DNA of 10,375 bases, from positions 1-10,375 of the forward strand of contig JAPLGI010000165.1 in assembly GCA_026390245.1 (NCBI GenBank), in the 5' to 3' direction. The stretch's first letter is position 1. Each line of letters opens with the position of its first letter. A model generated the notes under the pieces. That model was not told where the DNA came from and did no database searches. It saw only the letters and a list, made by a program, of their open reading frames with translations. Source of the DNA: Caldisericota bacterium (lineage in GTDB: Bacteria; Caldisericota; Caldisericia; Cryosericales; Cryosericaceae). Made by a program: the position numbers and the translations under genes. Positions 7,557 to 10,375 of this stretch are shown here, piece after piece.

Positions 7557-10067
7557 TTGAAAAACGAACAGGAACTTGTCTTCTTCGACCTCGAAACAAC
7601 AGGCCTCGACCAGACTTCCGATCAGATCATCGAGATTGGCGCCGTGAAGGTGCGTGGAGGCAAGGAGGTCGGCCGATTTGAGCAGTTCTGCCGCCTGAAG
7701 GAGGGCGCCCGTCTTCCCGAATTCATATCCGCCCTGACAGGAATAAGTCCTCTTGACCTCGAACCGGCAGAACCCGTAGACCAGGTTGTCGACGAGTTTC
7801 TGCAGTTTGCCGGCGGAAGTCCATTGCTGGCCCACAACTCCAGCTTTGATGAAGGTTTTCTTCGCAGAGCGCTGCACGGTCAACTCGCCAACCCCGTTTT
7901 TGACACGCTGGAACTTGCCCGCATCTTTTTCCCGGACCTGCAGAGTCACAGTCTGGTAGCACTCGTGGACTCCCTGGAAATCAAGAAGGAGGAAGCTCAC
8001 AGGGCTCTTGGGGACAGCCTCTCCCTGTTTCGCTTCTACCGCAAGCTGAAGGACAAGATAGCCCAGTCCGCTCTCCCTGATGCCATTGTGCAACGGATCC
8101 AGTTCCTCTATCCAGTCGTGGCAGATCTCGGGCTCCTGGACACCGGCGATACCCGGACGGTGACACAGCCAGGTGACATGGCGGTCCTCCAGACCGTTCT
8201 GACGGACCTTGACCGTTCGCGCCTGCCACGCCTGAAGGCTCTGAAGCCGGGTGTCGTCGGGGACATGCCATCTCCCGAGCAGGCGCTGCTGGCTGCTGGC
8301 CGCGATGTCCTTCTCCAATGCGAACCCCGATCGCTTCGAGCGCGTTACCTTGGGGATATCCAGGCATCCGCGTCCCCTGTTGCCGTACTGTTGCGTGCTC
8401 CAGCAGCTATCGAACCTCTCCTGGAGGACACCCTTCCTGGTGACGCGCGCCCTCTCTGGATATCACAGGAAAGCCCCAACAACCTTGTCTGCCTCATGCT
8501 CCTCGATGGAGCGACCCGCAGCCCTGCCATGCGTCGCGAGTTCGGCTTTGAACTATCTGCGCTCATTGTCTATGAATGGGAGACGCGCTCGGTGTTCATC
8601 CCCGGCATGCCGCTCTTCCTGAAGAAATCACGCCTCATAAGTCACATATCGGCAGCCCATTGTCAGCTCGAACCGAGCTGTCCGTTTCATGGTGTCTGTC
8701 CCGTCCGGGAGTCGCTGGCTCGTGCACGCACCGCACACCTTCACGTAACCGACCTCGCCGAAGCACCACATGTCTTTCGAGAACTTGGCGAGTCGGCATC
8801 AGTCCTCGTGTCTTCGCCCGAGACAGAGAAACTCATGAGTGATGTGATCGATGTGCCTGAAGTGCAGGTCACTTCAATCATGCTGCGCATCATCGCGGGT
8901 GTTGCAGGTGAACGAGCCGAGGTTCCGGGCCTTGCCATCGTGGCCGATCTGGCTGAACGTGCAAGGACTCTGCTCGAGGAACTCTACGTGAACGTGACGC
9001 ATCAGGAGAACGCGGGGGTCCGAGGGCGCATCGCCATCGGCGAAACACTGTGGTCCGCAGGCGAATTCGCGGCTCTCAGGTCAACCGCGGACACGATGGT
9101 CGCGGCATTCGCGAACGTAGGAGAGGCACTGCCGCCAACGATGCGAATGGCATACCTGACACAATGCCAGGACCTTGCTTCTGTCCTGGATAACGCTGAC
9201 AACCCTGCCTACGCTGTCTGGATGGAACGTCAGGGTCAGGAGATCACGCTCGCCAGCACCAGAACAGTCCTTGCCACTCGCATCAGGGCATGCAGCACTC
9301 ACGCACAATTCTTCCTCGCGGGAACAAGTGTATGCCCTTCCGGCGATCAGCGGTTCCTCCCCGAGACATTCGGCCTGGCGGGGCCCGATCCTGCGGCCGT
9401 GATCGTCGACAGTGAACCAGACGGGCCACGTGTTCCCACCTTTGTGACTCTTCACCTGCCAAAGCCAAACGAGTCCGGATTTGAAAAGGGCGGAGCCCGC
9501 CTCATTGCCGAAACGATGAGACGCTTCCCGGGAAAAGCCATGGTCGCCTCGAACTCGCTCGAGACACTGCGCCGCCTGCAGTCGTTCCTCGCCCGCGAGC
9601 CGGGACTATCCGAATACGTTCTGCTGCTTCCCAAGAACGGGCACACCCGCACCGAGCTACTGGAGCAGTTCTCCGGGCAGAGCAGGGCCATTCTGCTCAT
9701 TCCCTTCGACTACCTCAGCTTTGGCGACATCGTCTCAGCGAAATTCCTGTTCGTCACCAAGCTGCAGTTTCCCAACTCGTTTCTTCCGACAGTGACGCGA
9801 CTCAAACAGGCAGTCAAGGAGAAGCGTGGCGACCCATTCCGGCAGTTCGACCTGCCCTATGCGTTGACTCTGCTCGGGTATACACTGCATCAGATGGACC
9901 CGCAGACGCTGCGAACGGTCTTCATGCTGGACAACCGCAGCTTCAGCACAGCCTACGCAGATCGTATCCGGACCGTCCTGCCGACGCCGTCTCTGTTTCT
10001 GCCGATGGAGAACCAGGAGAGCCTCTTGCAGCATCTCGACCGGTGGATACGCAACCAGACTCTCTGA
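7557..10067 (+). CDS. DEDDh 3'-5' exonuclease fused to a DinG/XPD-like helicase body lacking catalytic motifs
   Basis: An 836-residue DinG-related protein. Residues 1-165 are a DnaQ-type exonuclease with all five active-site residues: Asp11 and Glu13 (FFDLETTGLD), Asp98 (LLAHNSSFDEGFL), His148 and Asp153 (HRALGDS). It should degrade DNA or RNA from 3' ends with two metal ions. From about 235 to 836 the sequence follows the DinG layout but without its motifs. SPEQALLAA (239-247) matches the Q-like start. The Walker A position reads CEPRSLRARY (255-264) and the DEAH position SPETEK (420-425). SATL is replaced by GTSV (589-592), SFWEG by YLSFGD (719-724), and QGxGRLIR by LGYTLHQM (773-780). The Fe-S cysteines seem kept (312, 369, 375, 381). 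ATP-driven unwinding is therefore unlikely. S. aureus DinG is a known helicase-turned-nuclease, and this case goes further. It is the last gene of the operon, 11 bp after mutS2. Motif placement was done by eye. Confidence 0.85.
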   Translation: MKNEQELVFFDLETTGLDQTSDQIIEIGAVKVRGGKEVGRFEQFCRLKEGARLPEFISALTGISPLDLEPAEPVDQVVDEFLQFAGGSPLLAHNSSFDEGFLRRALHGQLANPVFDTLELARIFFPDLQSHSLVALVDSLEIKKEEAHRALGDSLSLFRFYRKLKDKIAQSALPDAIVQRIQFLYPVVADLGLLDTGDTRTVTQPGDMAVLQTVLTDLDRSRLPRLKALKPGVVGDMPSPEQALLAAGRDVLLQCEPRSLRARYLGDIQASASPVAVLLRAPAAIEPLLEDTLPGDARPLWISQESPNNLVCLMLLDGATRSPAMRREFGFELSALIVYEWETRSVFIPGMPLFLKKSRLISHISAAHCQLEPSCPFHGVCPVRESLARARTAHLHVTDLAEAPHVFRELGESASVLVSSPETEKLMSDVIDVPEVQVTSIMLRIIAGVAGERAEVPGLAIVADLAERARTLLEELYVNVTHQENAGVRGRIAIGETLWSAGEFAALRSTADTMVAAFANVGEALPPTMRMAYLTQCQDLASVLDNADNPAYAVWMERQGQEITLASTRTVLATRIRACSTHAQFFLAGTSVCPSGDQRFLPETFGLAGPDPAAVIVDSEPDGPRVPTFVTLHLPKPNESGFEKGGARLIAETMRRFPGKAMVASNSLETLRRLQSFLAREPGLSEYVLLLPKNGHTRTELLEQFSGQSRAILLIPFDYLSFGDIVSAKFLFVTKLQFPNSFLPTVTRLKQAVKEKRGDPFRQFDLPYALTLLGYTLHQMDPQTLRTVFMLDNRSFSTAYADRIRTVLPTPSLFLPMENQESLLQHLDRWIRNQTL

Positions 10068-10136
10068 AACGGTCGCGAGGCCTCGGCCACAAACGATCTC
10101 AGTCACCGGCAAGCATCGTAGTCCTGGAGGCATGTG

Positions 10137-10375
10137 ATGTGTGATACGCTTGCGGCTCTTGCTCCAATGACATCGAATGGTCATACGCTGCTAGCGAAGA
10201 ACAGTGACCGCGAACCGAATGAAGCCCAGCTCCTGACAGCTGTTCCACACGAGACTCACGCCGAGCTGAGTCTCAGGACGACGTACATCGAAGTCGATCA
10301 GGTCCGGGAAACGAACGCTGTCCTGCTCTGCAGGCCATTCTGGATGTGGGGAGCCGAGATGGGCATCAACGAACA
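10137..10375 (+). CDS. C69/secernin-type dipeptidase (N-terminal 79 residues; C-terminus beyond window)
   Basis: The start MCDTLAALAP, AKNSDREPNEAQ (residues 21-32) and RPFWMWGAEMGINE near residues 66-79 match the bacterial secernin-like branch of peptidase family C69. These are N-terminal-nucleophile hydrolases acting on dipeptides or related amides. Cys2 would become the catalytic nucleophile once the initiator Met is removed, and no signal peptide precedes it, so the enzyme should be cytoplasmic. The ATG at 10137 has GGAGG 6 bases upstream. It lies 69 bp after the exonuclease gene on the same strand. I see no clear promoter or terminator in the gap, so it may be read through from the operon or have a weak promoter of its own. 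The substrate is not evident. Confidence 0.88.
   Translation, partial: MCDTLAALAPMTSNGHTLLAKNSDREPNEAQLLTAVPHETHAELSLRTTYIEVDQVRETNAVLLCRPFWMWGAEMGINE

Noticed and set aside
7533..8318. Minus-strand open frame (261 codons) opposite the exonuclease domain
   Set aside because: The plus strand encodes an exonuclease domain with all five catalytic residues. The antisense product shows no recognisable motif.
10071..10090. CGAGGCCTCG palindrome after the exonuclease gene as a possible terminator
   Set aside because: The perfect dyad is only 10 bp without a loop, cannot be extended, and no T-run follows on either strand.
1..10375. CRISPR arrays, insertion sequences, tRNA or rRNA genes
   Set aside because: Nearly all of the window is accounted for by recognised protein genes. 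No regularly spaced repeats, transposase motifs, terminal inverted repeats or tRNA-like elements were seen in the few short gaps.

Overview
The window is bacterial chromosomal DNA, moderately GC-rich, densely coded and with no sign of mobile elements. It holds one complete four-gene operon on the plus strand, a divergent sugar-responsive (ROK) locus on the minus strand, and the first part of a peptidase gene at the right edge. MutS2, a DinG-type protein with an N-terminal exonuclease domain, and a four-cysteine insertion in PheS argue against a typical enterobacterium and fit a Firmicutes-like or deep-branching lineage. I cannot name the species.

Left part (1-1507, minus strand): a ROK repressor of the NagC/XylR/Mlc type (287-1507) lies upstream of the truncated start of a second ROK protein (1-192). 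The second protein keeps the phosphate-binding glycine motif, so it is probably a sugar kinase. A near-consensus promoter (TTGACA, 16 bp, TACAAT) sits in the 94 bp between them, with a small dyad at the expected transcription start. The repressor has its own extended -10 promoter and a 13-bp perfect palindrome in its leader.

Middle (1508-10067): a 225-bp divergent spacer carries both outward promoters. Then follow pheS and pheT (the two subunits of phenylalanyl-tRNA synthetase), mutS2 (MutS-family ATPase with a C-terminal Smr domain) and an exonuclease/DinG-like gene, spaced 9, about 65 (or less) and 11 bp apart. They look like one transcription unit. Its start is set by a promoter at 1662-1689. 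It joins an essential translation enzyme to DNA-recombination or ribosome-rescue functions.

The most unusual gene is the last of the operon. Its DEDDh 3'-5' exonuclease domain is intact. The DinG/XPD-like helicase body that follows can still be aligned by eye over its full length, but Walker A, the DEAH box and the other helicase motifs I could place are gone. The four cysteines expected to hold the Fe-S cluster nevertheless remain. It looks like an exonuclease carrying a dead helicase scaffold that may still bind Fe-S.

Right edge (10137-10375): the N-terminus of a C69/secernin-type dipeptidase with a Cys2 nucleophile, cut by the window end.
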